Shown: positions 27,735-38,281, counted from the stretch's first letter. The stretch: DNA of 64,000 nt from an uncultured Bacteroidales bacterium (GCA_902768435.1 CACXLJ010000010.1:1-64000); one strand, 5' to 3'. Made by a program: numbers and translations. The notes: generated from the sequence alone by a model not told the origin.

Positions 27735-30700
27735 TTATTCAAGTTTCACACTTAAGCACAGGCCGCGCAACTCGTGCAGCAGCACATTGAGAGATTCAGG
27801 AATATTAGGCACTGGCATGGGATCGCCCTTGACAATAGCCTCATAAGCCTTACTGCGTCCAACCACATCGTCGCTCTTGACGGTGAGGATTTCCTGGAGC
27901 ACATGCGAAGCACCGAATGCCTCGATTGCCCAAACCTCCATTTCACCGAAACGCTGACCACCAAACTGAGCCTTACCACCAAGCGGCTGCTGGGTAATGA
28001 GGGAGTACGGGCCAATAGAGCGTGCGTGCATCTTGTCCTCGACCATGTGACCGAGTTTCAGGAAGTAGGTAACACCCACGGTAGCCTTCTGGTCGAAGGG
28101 TTCGCCAGTAGCACCATCGTAGAGTTGCGTGCGGCCACCGCGTGGCAGACCGGCCTTGTCGGTCCACTCGTTGAGGTCGTCGAGCGATGCACCGTCGAAG
28201 ATGGGGGTAGCAAACTTCACATCGAGTTCGCGACCTGCCCAACCGAGAACAGCCTCGAAAATCTGACCCAGGTTCATACGCGAAGGCACACCAAGCGGGT
28301 TGAGGACGAGGTCCACGGGAGTACCGTCGGCAAGGAATGGCATGTCTTCCTGGCGCACTACGCGCGAGACGATACCCTTGTTACCGTGGCGACCTGCCAT
28401 CTTATCACCGACACCGATTTTACGCTTCTTGGCGACATACACCTTAGCCATCTGCATAATGCCAGCAGGCAGCTCATCGCCAATCGACTTATCGGTTTTC
28501 TTGCGACGCAATTCGGTCTCAATAGATTTGCTCTTGTGCAGATAGTTCATCACGCAAGTGCGAATCATGTCGTTGATATGTTCGTCATCGGTCCACTTGC
28601 TCAGGTTAATCGACTCGTAATCGATTTCCTGGAGCACGCTTGCTGCAAATGCCGAGTTGGCGGGGATGACCTCGGTTTCGAGATAATCCTTCACGCCCAG
28701 CGACTTCTTGTCCTTGGTGAGTGTGAGCAGCTTGTTCACGAGCTGGTTGCGCAGCTCGGTCTGTTTTGCTCCATACTCAGCATCGAGGGCTTCAATCTCG
28801 GGATCGCCGCCACGAGTGCGTCTCTTCTTGATAGCACGGGTAAACAGGCGGGTGCCGATGATAACGCCCTTGAGCGAAGGATTGGCCTTGAGCGAAGCAT
28901 CTTTCACATCGCCGGCCTTGTCGCCAAAGATGGCGCGCAGCAGTTTCTCCTCGGGAGTGGGATCGCTCTCACCCTTAGGAGTGATTTTACCTATCAGGAT
29001 GTCGCCCGGCTGGATGTGGGCACCCACACGGATAATGCCACGCTCGTCGAGGTCCTTGGTGGCTTCCTCGCTCACATTGGGAATATCGTTGGTGAGTTCC
29101 TCCATGCCGCGCTTGGTTTCGCGCACCTCGAGGGTGTACTCGTCGACATGCACGCTGGTGAGGATATCCTCACGCACCAGGCGCTCGTTGAGCACGATAG
29201 CATCCTCATAGTTGTAACCCTTCCAGGGCATGTAGGCCACCTTGAGGTTGCGGCCAAGGGCAATCTCGCCGTCCTGGGTCGAATAACCCTCGGTGAGAAT
29301 GTCGCCTTTCTCCACGCGCTGGCCCACTTCGCACACGGGGCGCAGGTCGATGGTTGTGCTCTGGTTGGTCTTGCGGAACTTGGGCAGCTTGTATTCTACC
29401 ACAGGCTCGTCGAAGCTTACGAAAGCCTCGTCCTCGGTCTGGTCGTAGCGGATGCGGATCACATCGGCATCGACATACTCTACTACACCAGCACCCTCGG
29501 CCTGAATTTGCGTGCGGCTGTCAAAGGCCAGACGCTCTTCAATGCCGGTGCCCACAATGGGCGCCTCGCTGCGCAGCAGAGGCACAGCCTGACGCATCAT
29601 GTTGGCACCCATCAGGGCGCGGTTAGCATCGTCGTGCTCGAGGAAGGGGATCATGGCAGCTGCAATAGAGGCAATCTGTTGCGGCGACACATCCATGAGT
29701 TCCACGCTTTCGGGAGCCACCACAGGGAAGTCGGCATCGAGGCGGGCCTTCACCTTCTGGTTGATGAAGCCACCCTTGTCGTCGAGCTCGGCATTGCCCT
29801 GAGCAATGATCTTGCCCTCTTCGCTCTCGGCGGTGAGGTAAACAATATCATCGTTATTGAGGTCAACCTTTGCATCGGTCACTGTGCGATAAGGAGTCTC
29901 GATAAAGCCCAGCTTGTTGATCTTGGCATAGATGCAAAGCGATGAAATAAGACCAATGTTAGGACCTTCAGGGGTCTCAATGGGGCAGAGACGACCGTAG
30001 TGCGTGTAATGCACGTCACGCACCTCGAAGCCTGCACGCTCACGCGACAAACCGCCAGGACCCAGGGCCGACACACGACGCTTGTGCGTGATCTCGGCAA
30101 GGGGGTTGGTCTGGTCCATGAACTGCGAGAGCGCATTGGTACCGAAGAAGGTGTTGATTACTGAAGAAATCGTTTTGGCGTTGATCAGGTCGATGGGAGT
30201 GAATACCTCATTATCGCGCACATTCATGCGCTCGCGAATCGTTCTCGCCATGCGAGCCAGACCCACGCCAAACTGATTGTAAAGCTGCTCGCCCACAGTG
30301 CGAATGCGGCGGTTGCTCAGGTGGTCGATATCGTCCACATCGGTCTTGCTGTTGATCAGGCCAATGAGATACTTGATGATTTCGATGATATCTTCCTTGG
30401 TGAGCACGCGCACGCTGTCGTCGGTGGTCAAGCCCAACTTCTTGTTGATGCGGAAACGGCCCACATCACCCAAGTCATAACGCTTCTCGCTGAAGAACAG
30501 GTTAGTGATAACTTCGCGAGCGCTAGTGTCATCGGGTGGTTCGGCGTTGCGCAACTGTTTGTAAATATAGTTGATAGCCTCCTTTTCAGAGTTACAGGAG
30601 TCTTTGTTGAGCGTATTGAAGATAATCTGGTAGTCGCCGGTGTTCACATCTTTCTTGTGCAAAAGAATCGTTTGTACACCCGAATCGAGGATTTCCTGAA

Positions 30701-31541
30701 TGTTGTCTTCCTCAATAATGGTGTCACGGTCGATGATCACATCGTTGCGCTCGATCGAAACTACTTCGCCCGTATCTTCATCGACGAAGTCTTCGTTCCA
30801 TGATTTGAGCACACGCGCAGCGAGCTTACGCCCAACAGCTTTTTTAAGATTGGTTTTATTTACTTTGAGTTCTTCGGCCAGTCCGAATATCTTGATGATG
30901 TCGTTATCGGTTTCGAGACCGATGGCGCGCAACAGCGTGGTCACGGGGAGCTTCTTCTTGCGGTCGATGTAGGCATACATCACATTATTGATATCGGTGG
31001 CAAATTCAATCCAGGAGCCACGGAAAGGAATGATGCGGGCAGAGTAGAGTTTTGTACCGTTGGAGTGTACGCTCTGTCCGAAGAACACGCCTGGAGAGCG
31101 GTGAAGCTGAGAAACCACGACGCGCTCGGCACCGTTGATGACAAAGGTACCCTTGTCGGTCATATAAGGGATTGCACCGAGGTACACATCCTGCACTGCG
31201 GTGTCAAAGTCCTCATGATCGGGGTCGGTGCAATAGAGTTTGAGCTTAGCCTTGAGGGGCACACTGTAAGTGAGTCCTCGGTCAAGGCATTCGTCGATGG
31301 TGTAACGAGGAGGATCAATAAAATAGTCAAGGAATTCGAGAACAAAGTTATTGCGTGTGTCGGCAATGGGGAAGTTCTCAGAGAACACCTTATAGAGTCC
31401 TTCGTTTTTTCTTTTCTCAGTTGGAGTATCTAATTGCAGAAAATCTCTGAAAGATTGTAATTGCACGTCAAGAAAATCGGGATAGGGGTAAGGATTCTTG
31501 ACCCGTGCGAAATTTACTCGTGGTTTTTTTGAAACTGACAT
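27735..31541 (-). CDS. rpoB: RNA polymerase beta subunit
   Basis: 1268 residues. The rifampicin pocket is intact in wild-type form ([20 protein letters not shown] then [13 protein letters not shown]), and other conserved parts such as [24 protein letters not shown] and the C-terminal clamp [11 protein letters not shown] are present. It lies between rplL, with a hairpin in the spacer, and rpoC. The hairpin may lower polymerase gene expression relative to the ribosomal proteins upstream. Confidence 0.99.
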   Translation of the reverse strand: MSVSKKPRVNFARVKNPYPYPDFLDVQLQSFRDFLQLDTPTEKRKNEGLYKVFSENFPIADTRNNFVLEFLDYFIDPPRYTIDECLDRGLTYSVPLKAKLKLYCTDPDHEDFDTAVQDVYLGAIPYMTDKGTFVINGAERVVVSQLHRSPGVFFGQSVHSNGTKLYSARIIPFRGSWIEFATDINNVMYAYIDRKKKLPVTTLLRAIGLETDNDIIKIFGLAEELKVNKTNLKKAVGRKLAARVLKSWNEDFVDEDTGEVVSIERNDVIIDRDTIIEEDNIQEILDSGVQTILLHKKDVNTGDYQIIFNTLNKDSCNSEKEAINYIYKQLRNAEPPDDTSAREVITNLFFSEKRYDLGDVGRFRINKKLGLTTDDSVRVLTKEDIIEIIKYLIGLINSKTDVDDIDHLSNRRIRTVGEQLYNQFGVGLARMARTIRERMNVRDNEVFTPIDLINAKTISSVINTFFGTNALSQFMDQTNPLAEITHKRRVSALGPGGLSRERAGFEVRDVHYTHYGRLCPIETPEGPNIGLISSLCIYAKINKLGFIETPYRTVTDAKVDLNNDDIVYLTAESEEGKIIAQGNAELDDKGGFINQKVKARLDADFPVVAPESVELMDVSPQQIASIAAAMIPFLEHDDANRALMGANMMRQAVPLLRSEAPIVGTGIEERLAFDSRTQIQAEGAGVVEYVDADVIRIRYDQTEDEAFVSFDEPVVEYKLPKFRKTNQSTTIDLRPVCEVGQRVEKGDILTEGYSTQDGEIALGRNLKVAYMPWKGYNYEDAIVLNERLVREDILTSVHVDEYTLEVRETKRGMEELTNDIPNVSEEATKDLDERGIIRVGAHIQPGDILIGKITPKGESDPTPEEKLLRAIFGDKAGDVKDASLKANPSLKGVIIGTRLFTRAIKKRRTRGGDPEIEALDAEYGAKQTELRNQLVNKLLTLTKDKKSLGVKDYLETEVIPANSAFAASVLQEIDYESINLSKWTDDEHINDMIRTCVMNYLHKSKSIETELRRKKTDKSIGDELPAGIMQMAKVYVAKKRKIGVGDKMAGRHGNKGIVSRVVRQEDMPFLADGTPVDLVLNPLGVPSRMNLGQIFEAVLGWAGRELDVKFATPIFDGASLDDLNEWTDKAGLPRGGRTQLYDGATGEPFDQKATVGVTYFLKLGHMVEDKMHARSIGPYSLITQQPLGGKAQFGGQRFGEMEVWAIEAFGASHVLQEILTVKSDDVVGRSKAYEAIVKGDPMPVPNIPESLNVLLHELRGLCLSVKLE

Positions 31542-31585
31542 TGAAAAAATTTTTAAGTGAACTCAAAAGAAAATTATGACACAAA

Positions 31586-31622
31586 AGGTTAAGAATCGTC
31601 CTTTTGAGAGGATTCTTAACCT
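31586..31622 (-). promoter_or_regulatory. rplL-rpoB intercistronic hairpin
   Basis: A perfect 12-bp inverted repeat (aggttaagaatc / gattcttaacct) with a 13-nt loop, followed on the minus strand by TTTTG. It is weak as a full terminator and fits a partial attenuator or processing site, as known between rplL and rpoB in other bacteria. Confidence 0.7.
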
Positions 31623-31645
31623 ATTTACCTGATGTTCAGGCAATA

Positions 31646-32023
31646 TTATTTAAGTTCAACTTCAGCTCCGAGCTCTTCGAGTTGTTTCTTGAGACCCTCG
31701 GCTTCAGCCTTTGCCAAACCTTCCTTCACAGGGCTGGGAGCCTTGTCAACGAGGTCTTTAGCGTCCTTCAGACCAAGACCAGTGAGTTCCTTCACCAGTT
31801 TGATGACTTTAAGTTTGTCGGCACCGGGAGCCTTGAGGATCACGTCAAATGCTGACTTCTCTTCCTCGGCTTCGCCACCTGCAGCAGCAGGACCAGCGGC
31901 AACTGCAACAGCTGCAGCAGCGGGTTCGATACCATAATCTTCTTTAAGAATTTGAGCGAGTTCGTTTACTTCTTTCACTGAAAGGTTAACCAATTGCTCT
32001 GCAAAAGCTTTCAAATCTGCCAT
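31646..32023 (-). CDS. rplL: ribosomal protein bL12 (L7/L12)
   Basis: 125 residues. N-terminal dimerisation helices are followed by an Ala/Gly/Pro hinge (about 37-52) and the globular domain [20 protein letters not shown] ending GAEVELK, which contacts elongation factors. It makes the mobile stalk with bL10 (rplJ), whose gene ends 31 nt upstream. Order rplJ-rplL-rpoB is conserved. Confidence 0.98.
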   Translation of the reverse strand: MADLKAFAEQLVNLSVKEVNELAQILKEDYGIEPAAAAVAVAAGPAAAGGEAEEEKSAFDVILKAPGADKLKVIKLVKELTGLGLKDAKDLVDKAPSPVKEGLAKAEAEGLKKQLEELGAEVELK

Positions 32024-32054
32024 TTTAGTATGATTTAAATGTTTGTTTTTTTAA

Positions 32055-32576
32055 TTATTCTTTGTTTGATAAGGTTTCCAGGATTCCGTGGAGCTTGTTG
32101 CCACCACTCTGCAGAGCAGAGATGACATTCTTAGCGGGCGATTGCAGCAGAGCCACAACATCGGCGATAAGTTCGTTCTTGCTCTTGATAGCGGTGAGAG
32201 CGTCGAGCTGATCGGCTCCAAGATAAACTGTCTCCTCTACGAAGGCAGCCTTGAGCGCGGGCTGAGCCTCTTTTTTCTTGCGGAATTCCTTGATAAGTTT
32301 AGCAGGAGCATTACCCGTGTTGCTGAGCATGAGGGTAGTGTTGCCTACCAGGGCAGGATAAAGACCGGAATAGTCGATATCAGACTGTTCCATAGCCTTT
32401 TTCAACAAGGTATTTTTTACAACGAGCATCTTGATGTCGGCCTTGAAGGCGGCACGACGCAAATCAACGGTCTTCTCGGCGTTCAGAGCGGTAGTCTCGG
32501 TGAGATACACGCAGCTGTACTGTGCCAGGGTGTCCTTGATTTTCTCGATCAATATAGCTTTATCTTCTTTTCTCAT
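32055..32576 (-). CDS. rplJ: ribosomal protein uL10
   Basis: 173 residues, normal length. MRKEDKAILIEKIKDTLAQY and VVKNTLLKKAMEQSD are typical of the rRNA-binding domain; the C-terminal helix (VISALQSGGNKLHGILETL) binds bL12 dimers. It lies 20 nt after rplA. In other bacteria uL10-bL12 represses its own mRNA; I did not find a clear leader here. Confidence 0.98.
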   Translation of the reverse strand: MRKEDKAILIEKIKDTLAQYSCVYLTETTALNAEKTVDLRRAAFKADIKMLVVKNTLLKKAMEQSDIDYSGLYPALVGNTTLMLSNTGNAPAKLIKEFRKKKEAQPALKAAFVEETVYLGADQLDALTAIKSKNELIADVVALLQSPAKNVISALQSGGNKLHGILETLSNKE

Positions 32577-32596
32577 TTTGTCTTGAAGTTTTAAAA

Positions 32597-33292
32597 TTAA
32601 TCGTCGATTGATTTAGTATCGACCTTAATACCTGGACTCATGGTAGAAGAAAGATAAACGCTCTTGATATAAGTGCCCTTAGCGGTGTTAGGTTTGAGCT
32701 TGATCAGGGTGTTGATGAACGCCTGAGCATTCTCCTTGATTTGTTCGGGAGTGAACGAAACCTTACCGATAGAGGTGTGTACTATACCTTTCTTGTCGAC
32801 TTTGAAGTCGATCTTACCTTGTTTCACTTCTTTCACAGCCTTAGCCACATCTTGAGTCACTGTGCCGCTCTTGGGGTTAGGCATCAGACCACGGGGGCCC
32901 AGGATGCGTCCCAGAGGACCAAGTTTACCCATATTTTGAGGCTGAGTTATGATAACATCAACGTCGGTCCAGCCGCCTTTAATCTTATCGATATATTCGT
33001 CAAGACCTACGTAATCAGCACCGGCTTCTTTGGCTTCTGCTTCCTTGTCGGCAGTGCAAAGCACCAGGACGCGGATGGTTTTGCCAGTTCCGTGAGGCAG
33101 CGATACCACACCACGGACATTTTGGTCAGCCTTTCGAGGATCAACGCCAAGACGTACGTCAATATCGGCCGAAGCGTCAAATTTTGTGAAAGTCACTTCC
33201 TTCACAAGCGCTGCGGCTTCAGCAAGGGTGTAGCTCTTCCCGGCTTCAATCTTCTCGTTAGCTAACTTTTGATTTTTTGTAAGTTTACCCAT
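32597..33292 (-). CDS. rplA: ribosomal protein uL1
   Basis: The ATG at 33292 gives 231 residues ([18 protein letters not shown]); a TTG two codons earlier is unlikely. [20 protein letters not shown] and [16 protein letters not shown] are the signature. It forms the L1 stalk next to the E site and usually represses rplK-rplA when free. It starts 14 nt after rplK. Confidence 0.98.
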   Translation of the reverse strand: MGKLTKNQKLANEKIEAGKSYTLAEAAALVKEVTFTKFDASADIDVRLGVDPRKADQNVRGVVSLPHGTGKTIRVLVLCTADKEAEAKEAGADYVGLDEYIDKIKGGWTDVDVIITQPQNMGKLGPLGRILGPRGLMPNPKSGTVTQDVAKAVKEVKQGKIDFKVDKKGIVHTSIGKVSFTPEQIKENAQAFINTLIKLKPNTAKGTYIKSVYLSSTMSPGIKVDTKSIDD

Positions 33293-33306
33293 TGTCAATT
33301 GAAGTT

Positions 33307-33750
33307 TTAAATGTTTTCAGGGAATTGACCCTTTACAGTGATACCCATACTTCTGGCTGTTCCAGCGACCATTTTCATAGCCGAGGCCAATGTAAAACAG
33401 TTCAAATCAGGCATTTTGTCTTCAGCAATCGCCTTCACTTGATCCCAAGTGACCGAGCCCACCTTGTTGCGGTTGGGTTCGCCAGAGCCACTCTTGAGCT
33501 TGGCAGCCTCTTTGAGCTGCACGGGCACGGGCGAGGTCTTGACAACGAAGTCAAAACTCTTGTCGGCATAATACGAGATTATCACCGGCAGCACCTTGCC
33601 AGCCTTCGACTGGGTGCGGGCGTTGAATTGCTTGCAAAACTCCATGATATTAATACCCTTAGAGCCCAGAGCGGGACCTACTGGCGGTGAAGGGTTTGCA
33701 GCTCCACCTTTAATCTGCAATTTGATCTGTCCAGCAATTTCTTTAGCCAT
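33307..33750 (-). CDS. rplK: ribosomal protein uL11
   Basis: 147 residues. [20 protein letters not shown] is the N-terminal hallmark; the C-terminal domain binds 23S rRNA at the GTPase centre ([10 protein letters not shown]). It has a role in factor binding and in RelA activation. It follows nusG by 71 nt and begins the rplKAJL part of the operon. Confidence 0.98.
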   Translation of the reverse strand: MAKEIAGQIKLQIKGGAANPSPPVGPALGSKGINIMEFCKQFNARTQSKAGKVLPVIISYYADKSFDFVVKTSPVPVQLKEAAKLKSGSGEPNRNKVGSVTWDQVKAIAEDKMPDLNCFTLASAMKMVAGTARSMGITVKGQFPENI

Positions 33751-33821
33751 TGTCTTTAGTTTAATTAGGGAATTACTAAGTCGAGTTCAGAAACCGAGAA
33801 GCGTAACATTCTTCTCCTGTC

Positions 33822-34379
33822 TCATCCCTCACGTTCTACTTGCGAATTGTCCAATTCTAACGGGGTTTTGCGACCAAACACCTTGACCGACACTTTGAGC
33901 TTGCGCTTCTCACGGTTCACTTCTTCGATTTCACCGACAAAGCCGTTGAAAGGTCCGAAGGTCACCTTAACCGTTTCACCCACGATGAAGTCGTTAGCGA
34001 CATCGTCAACAAGCGCTCCATCGTCGGGTTGCGCAGCTCCAAGCATGCGAGAGATCTCGGCTTCGCGAATGGGCTCCGGCTTGCGGGCGGCATCGCGAGT
34101 GCGCACAAAATCAATCACATTGGTAGTGTTTCGCAACAGGTCCTCAACCTCTCCGGTGAGATTGGCCTGGATAAAGACATAGCCCGAGAGCAGGTTCTTT
34201 TCTTTGGGAACCTTCTTTCCGCCACGACTTGTATAGACCTTCTCAGTCGGGATCAAAACTTGAAAAAGATAGTCACCAAGATTCGAGTTCTTGCATGCAG
34301 CATCGAGCAGGAGTTTCACCTTCTGTTCTTTGCCCGATATGGCGCGAAGCACATACCACTGTTTCTTTTCTTCGTTCAT
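33822..34379 (-). CDS. nusG: transcription factor NusG
   Basis: 185 residues: NGN domain (QWYVLRAISGKEQKVK, LLSGYVFIQANL) and a C-terminal KOW domain (FIVGETVKVTFGPFNGFVGE). Its place between secE and rplK marks it as the housekeeping NusG and not one of the capsule-specific UpxY paralogues of Bacteroidales. It binds RNA polymerase and Rho or ribosomes to couple elongation with translation. Confidence 0.97.
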   Translation of the reverse strand: MNEEKKQWYVLRAISGKEQKVKLLLDAACKNSNLGDYLFQVLIPTEKVYTSRGGKKVPKEKNLLSGYVFIQANLTGEVEDLLRNTTNVIDFVRTRDAARKPEPIREAEISRMLGAAQPDDGALVDDVANDFIVGETVKVTFGPFNGFVGEIEEVNREKRKLKVSVKVFGRKTPLELDNSQVEREG

Positions 34380-34442
34380 GATTGGAAGCTAAGATTGAAG
34401 ACTAATGTTAATTAATTGGCATGAAACGCAATCCACTGCTTT

Positions 34443-34643
34443 TTAGAAGTGAATGCTGTACACGCCGTGCATCACCCAGTCGATAATTGTGTCAATCAGC
34501 CAAATTACGAGAGCCATGAGTATGGAAGCCACCATGACAATGATTGTGCTGTTGACCAATTCCGTTTTGGTTGGCCAGGATACCTTATGAACGAGTTCGT
34601 TATAAGATTCCTCGATATCCGTAAGTATTTTGTATTTTTTCAT
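34443..34643 (-). CDS. secE: preprotein translocase subunit SecE
   Basis: 66 residues, the short single-helix type. EESYNELVHKVSWPTKTELV is the conserved amphipathic helix, followed by one membrane helix (about 32-55). It stabilises SecY in the translocon. It lies 63 nt before nusG and about 20 nt after tRNA-Trp in the transcript. Confidence 0.96.
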   Translation of the reverse strand: MKKYKILTDIEESYNELVHKVSWPTKTELVNSTIIVMVASILMALVIWLIDTIIDWVMHGVYSIHF

Positions 34644-34664
34644 CTCTCTATTTTAGATAATTAG

Positions 34665-34737
34665 CACGGGAAGTAAGACTCGAACTCACGACCTACGGTT
34701 TTGGAGACCGTCGTTCTACCAACTGAACTATTCCCGT
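34665..34737 (-). tRNA. tRNA-Trp (CCA)
   Basis: 73 nt with a perfect 7-bp acceptor stem (acgggaa/ttcccgt), D-loop GTTCAGTTGGTAGAAC, anticodon loop CTCCAAA with CCA, and T-arm GTTCGAGT. No CCA tail is encoded. It sits between tuf and secE, a common place for tRNA-Trp. Confidence 0.97.
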
Positions 34738-34742
34738 GTATA

Positions 34743-34770
34743 TCGGCTGGAGCCGTGCGACTCCAGCCGA
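34743..34770 (-). promoter_or_regulatory. tuf-tRNA-Trp intercistronic hairpin
   Basis: tcggctggag (34743-34752) pairs perfectly with ctccagccga (34761-34770). There is no T-run after it on the minus strand, so it is more likely an RNase processing or tuf mRNA-stabilising hairpin than a terminator. Confidence 0.65.
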
Positions 34771-34791
34771 GCGATATTTCAATCCTTTAGA

Positions 34792-35979
34792 TTAGTCGAT
34801 AATCTTAGTGATCTGACCCGAACCTACGGTGCGGCCACCTTCACGGATTGCGAAACGCAGACCTTCGGAGCAAGCAACCGGCTCGATGAGCTTCACATTG
34901 ATTTCCACGTTGTCACCAGGCATCACCATCTCTACGCCTTCGGGGAGAGTGATCTCACCAGTCACGTCGAGAGTGCGGATGTAGAACTGAGGACGATAGT
35001 GGCTGCGGAATGAAGTGTGACGACCACCTTCTTCTTTCTTCAGGATGTAAACCGAAGCAGTGAATTCGCTGTAAGGTTTCACAACACCCGGGTGGCAGAT
35101 TACCATACCGCGCTTGATTTCGTTCTTGTCGATACCACGGAGGAGCAGACCTACGTTGTCACCAGCCTCACCTTCGGGGAGAATCTTGCGGAACATCTCA
35201 ACACCGGTAACAACCGACTTGAGGTCAGCGCCAAGACCCATGATTTGAACAGCGTCGCCAACTTTCACGACACCAGTCTCGATACGGCCAGTAGCAACTG
35301 TACCACGGCCAGTGATTGAGAACACGTCTTCAACGGGCATCAAGAAGGGCTTGTCAATGTCACGAGGAGGCAGAGGAATCCAAGTGTCAACGGCTTCCAT
35401 CAGCTCAATCACGGACTTAACCCACTTCTCGTCGCCATTGAGAGCGCCAAGAGCAGAACCCTTGATGATGGGAGTGTTCTCACCGTCATATTCATATTCG
35501 TCGAGAAGTTCGCGAACGTCCATCTCTACGAGTTCGATCATTTCCTCGTCAACATCGGGAGAGTCGCACTTGTTCAGGAAGATCACCAGCTTGGGCACGT
35601 TTACTTGGCGAGCCAAGAGGATGTGCTCACGAGTCTGGGGCATCACACCGTCGGTAGCAGCGATCACAACGATAGCACCGTCCATCTGAGCAGCACCAGT
35701 TACCATGTTCTTCACATAGTCGGCGTGTCCCGGGCAGTCTACGTGTGCGTAGTGGCGGTTAGCAGTTTCATACTCAACGTGAGCAGTGTTGATAGTGATA
35801 CCACGCTCTTTCTCTTCGGGAGCGTTGTCGATAGAATCGAACGAGCGAACTTCAGAAAGGCCTTGCTTAGCGAGCACTGTAGTGATAGCAGCGGTCAAGG
35901 TAGTTTTACCGTGGTCAACGTGGCCAATAGTACCGATGTTCACATGCGGTTTGGTTCTTACAAATGTTTCTTTTGCCAT
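34792..35979 (-). CDS. tuf: elongation factor Tu
   Basis: 395 residues. G-motifs GHVDHGKTT (about 19-27), DCPGHADY (about 81-88) and NKCD (about 136-139) are present, and domains 2 and 3 are complete, ending [10 protein letters not shown]. It brings aminoacyl-tRNA to the ribosome. Encoded between tRNA-Thr(GGT) and tRNA-Trp, so it shares the tRNA promoter at 36487-36517. Confidence 0.99.
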   Translation of the reverse strand: MAKETFVRTKPHVNIGTIGHVDHGKTTLTAAITTVLAKQGLSEVRSFDSIDNAPEEKERGITINTAHVEYETANRHYAHVDCPGHADYVKNMVTGAAQMDGAIVVIAATDGVMPQTREHILLARQVNVPKLVIFLNKCDSPDVDEEMIELVEMDVRELLDEYEYDGENTPIIKGSALGALNGDEKWVKSVIELMEAVDTWIPLPPRDIDKPFLMPVEDVFSITGRGTVATGRIETGVVKVGDAVQIMGLGADLKSVVTGVEMFRKILPEGEAGDNVGLLLRGIDKNEIKRGMVICHPGVVKPYSEFTASVYILKKEEGGRHTSFRSHYRPQFYIRTLDVTGEITLPEGVEMVMPGDNVEINVKLIEPVACSEGLRFAIREGGRTVGSGQITKIID

Positions 35980-36094
35980 AACTTTGTTGTTTTTTATTTG
36001 AATGATAAATTTCGTTACTTATTTACACATTTCACTTCGCCCCCAAAGCGGCCGGAACCATCTTTTAGCGGGCGAAGATCCACATATTTTTTAG

Positions 36095-36166
<72 letters not shown>

Positions 36167-36179
36167 GTTTTTTTCTTTG

Positions 36180-36252
36180 AGCGGAAGACGGGACTCAAAC
36201 CCGCGGCCCTCAGCTTGGAAGGCTGATGCTCTATCGACTGAGCTACTTCCGC
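36180..36252 (-). tRNA. tRNA-Gly (TCC)
   Basis: 73 nt, perfect acceptor stem gcggaag/cttccgc, anticodon loop CTTCCAA giving TCC, T-arm GTTTGAGT. Third in the tRNA cluster, 13 nt from tRNA-Thr(GGT). Confidence 0.96.
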
Positions 36253-36263
36253 AACCTTTCTTG

Positions 36264-36346
36264 TGGGTAGAGATGGATTCGAACCACCGAAGCGATGACG
36301 CAGCAGATTTACAGTCTGCCCCATTTGGCCACTCTGGAATCTACCC
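36264..36346 (-). tRNA. tRNA-Tyr (GTA)
   Basis: 83 nt with a long variable arm (type II). Acceptor gggtaga/tctaccc is perfect; anticodon loop CTGTAAA gives GTA; T-arm GTTCGAAT. Second in the cluster. Confidence 0.96.
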
Positions 36347-36369
36347 AAGCCATAATGTCTTTTTTTTCG

Positions 36370-36443
36370 AGCCTCTTGTCGGATTCGAACCAACGACCCC
36401 GAGATTACAAATCACGTGCTCTGGCCAACTGAGCTAAAGAGGC
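36370..36443 (-). tRNA. tRNA-Thr (TGT)
   Basis: 74 nt, acceptor gcctctt/aagaggc perfect, anticodon loop TTTGTAA giving TGT, T-arm GTTCGAAT. The anticodon stem has a central U-U opposition (cgtga against tctcg). First gene of the cluster, 44 nt after the -7 box. Confidence 0.94.
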
Positions 36444-36486
36444 AAACACTGTCGCAATACTAAGCGGCATTGCTTGTTAGCGGGTG

Positions 36487-36517
36487 CAAAGTTACGCATA
36501 ATTTTTAAACCAGCAAA
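36487..36517 (-). promoter_or_regulatory. promoter of the tRNA-tuf-secE-nusG-rpl-rpo operon
   Basis: Minus strand TTTG (36514-36517), a 19-nt spacer, then TAACTTTG (36487-36494): a full consensus match. The sequence that follows, CACCCGCTAA, also follows the -7 box of rpsU. Confidence 0.85.
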
Positions 36518-36652
36518 CATTCGCACACTTTTTTTCAAAAAAAATCTTTTTCACCTTTCTGAAAAAGCCTCCCCAAAGCCTCGCGCCCATCGCACCGCCA
36601 CTGGCTTCAAGCCCTGCCGGGGAGGGCCATGCGCGGCCATTTGGCAAGAGGC

Positions 36653-36686
36653 AAAAAAGGCTGGCCCTCGCAGGAGAGCCAGCCTT
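36653..36686 (-). terminator. terminator after hpf
   Basis: aaggctggc (36657-36665) and gccagcctt (36678-36686) form a 9-bp stem followed on the minus strand by six T. It closes the xerC-hpf unit. Confidence 0.88.
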
Positions 36687-36710
36687 GGCGTCAATCCTTA
36701 TTGTTTCGGG

Positions 36711-37004
36711 TTATTTGTCCTTTTTGATCTTTTCGAGCTGGCGCTTGAGTGCGTCGCAGCACAAGTCTACGGCCTCTTCAAAGGTGTCGGCCACCTTGCT
36801 GGCAAACAGGTCGTCGCGCTGGGGCAGCACGAGCTTCATACTGGCTTCTTTGTTCATGGCCGTTTCAGGTTTCACAACTTTGAGCGTTACCTCAACAAGA
36901 GAGATTTCTTCGTGATGCTTGATGAGTTTATCGGCTTTTTTGTTGATAAACTGATTGAGTTTCTCAGTAGCATCGAAGTGGATGGATTTAATTTTAACTT
37001 CCAT
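36711..37004 (-). CDS. hpf: ribosome hibernation promoting factor (short type)
   Basis: 97 residues, the short HPF/YfiA form. The fold pattern is clear: MEVKIKSIHFDATEKLNQFI, EEISLVEVTLKV, then a final amphipathic helix (EEAVDLCCDALKRQLEKIKK). It binds in the decoding channel of idle 30S subunits. No long C-terminal dimerisation domain, so it should not make 100S particles alone. The stop of xerC lies 2 nt upstream, and the two are co-transcribed. Confidence 0.9.
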   Translation of the reverse strand: MEVKIKSIHFDATEKLNQFINKKADKLIKHHEEISLVEVTLKVVKPETAMNKEASMKLVLPQRDDLFASKVADTFEEAVDLCCDALKRQLEKIKKDK

Positions 37005-37006
37005 AA

Positions 37007-37903
37007 TTAACCTCCTTTTTTTTGAGCCCTGGGATGGGCAAGTTTATAATTATTTTTCAATTCACTAAAAGTCACATGGGTATAGACCTGCGTGGCAGCC
37101 AGCGAGGCGTGCCCCAGCAGTTCCTTCACGCTGTTGAGCTGAGCGCCGTGGTTGAGCATGCTGCTGGCAAAGGTGTGACGCAGCACATGAGGGCTCAGTT
37201 TGCTGCCCCCGCCCACCTGCGCCAGCGAGTCGTGCACAATGTGGTAAACAATCGACGGATACAGTTGCCGCCCTTTGGGGGTGACAAAAAAAGCGTCGGT
37301 AGCGCCCGCCTGGCTGTCGCGCAGTCCACGGTAGTCCTCGATGAGTGTGCCCAGCTCCTTGCCAATGGGCACAATGCGGTGCTTGTTGCGCTTGCCCAGT
37401 ACCTTGATGGTCGATGCCTCAAGATCCACATCGGCATCGCGCAGCCCTATCAGCTCGGCACGCCTGATGCCCGTCTCATAGAGCATCATCACCACCAGGC
37501 GGTCGCGAACCGCCACAAAGTCGGTGGCATCGAGCGGTGCGTCGAGCAGGGTGTCTAAACTCGTTTCACGCACCATCGCCGGCAAGCGTTTGGGCAACTT
37601 CGAGAGTTCCACCTCGGCGGCGGGGTTGCTTTCCACCACGCCCTGGCGCTGCAGGTAGCGGTAATAGGCCCGCAGAGCCTGCACCTTGCGCCTGATGGAG
37701 CGCGCAGCTATGCCCCGACGCGAGAGCGACACAATCCAGGCACGCACATCTTGCGAGTCGATGCTTGCCGCGTCAAAGGCGCGCTTGCCGTCGGCCGTGA
37801 CAAAGGCCACAAACTGCTCCAGGTCACGGCGATAAGAGGCCACCGTGAGTGGCGACAGGTTCATCTCATACTGGATATGTTGTGCAAACTTCTCGATTGG
37901 CAT
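37007..37903 (-). CDS. xerC: tyrosine recombinase XerC-like
   Basis: Start chosen at 37903 (298 residues, MPIEKFAQHIQYEMNL), matching the usual SAM-like N-terminal domain; a start 9 codons upstream is less likely. All catalytic residues are seen: Arg in TGIRRAELIGL, Lys in the KVLGKRNKHR hairpin, His-x-x-Arg in HVLRHTF, His in LGHASL, and Tyr in TQVYTHV. XerC with XerD resolves chromosome dimers at dif. Position next to hpf and rpsU supports the chromosomal enzyme rather than a mobile integrase. Confidence 0.92.
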   Translation of the reverse strand: MPIEKFAQHIQYEMNLSPLTVASYRRDLEQFVAFVTADGKRAFDAASIDSQDVRAWIVSLSRRGIAARSIRRKVQALRAYYRYLQRQGVVESNPAAEVELSKLPKRLPAMVRETSLDTLLDAPLDATDFVAVRDRLVVMMLYETGIRRAELIGLRDADVDLEASTIKVLGKRNKHRIVPIGKELGTLIEDYRGLRDSQAGATDAFFVTPKGRQLYPSIVYHIVHDSLAQVGGGSKLSPHVLRHTFASSMLNHGAQLNSVKELLGHASLAATQVYTHVTFSELKNNYKLAHPRAQKKGG

Positions 37904-38281
37904 GCTATTATATATATAAGGTGTGCACACTGAGCATAGGCTTCATGGTCTGAGTCGCCGCACTTGCGGTGCCCTTTAATGCCCACTGCATCACACTCGG
38001 TTACGAAAATAGAGAATTTTCACGATAAAAACAAGAAAAAAGCAAGAAAAACTCAAAATTTATTTGTTAAAAATAACTTTACTCCTCATTTTCAGCAGTT
38101 AAACCCAGAACTGGTATCACAATCTGCTTCAACCACCTTTCAACGAATCAGCGACCCTATATATTAATGTGTTCCCGCTTTTTCTTGTGGCATGGCACAA
38201 GAAAAAGTGCCACACGCTGGTGCGGCACTTTTCTTTTGCCTGAGGTGAATTGTCGAGATTCACCTGCGAGAAAGCACGAGA
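37904..38281. other. intergenic region between rpsU and xerC
   Basis: 378 nt. At the rpsU end are two overlapping hairpins (38178-38232). The rest is AT-rich with no coding frame; a possible weak -7 box for xerC on the minus strand (TATTTTCG, complement of 38004-38011) lies about 100 nt before its start. Confidence 0.45.
38178..38232 (-). terminator. terminator after rpsU with an overlapping second hairpin
   Basis: aaaagtgcc (38203-38211) and ggcactttt (38224-38232) form a terminator stem with T5 on the minus strand. A second perfect 12-bp stem, ctttttcttgtg (38178-38189) with cacaagaaaaag (38196-38207), shares 5 nt with the first, so only one can form at a time. Confidence 0.8.

Noticed and set aside
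27774..29945. 723-codon plus-strand frame opposite rpoB
   Set aside because: Lies wholly on the antisense of rpoB, with the amino-acid bias of a shadow frame.
37007..37903. Integrase of a mobile element beside the tRNA cluster
   Set aside because: The protein is of XerC/D size with housekeeping neighbours hpf and rpsU, and no attachment repeats were seen near the tRNA ends.
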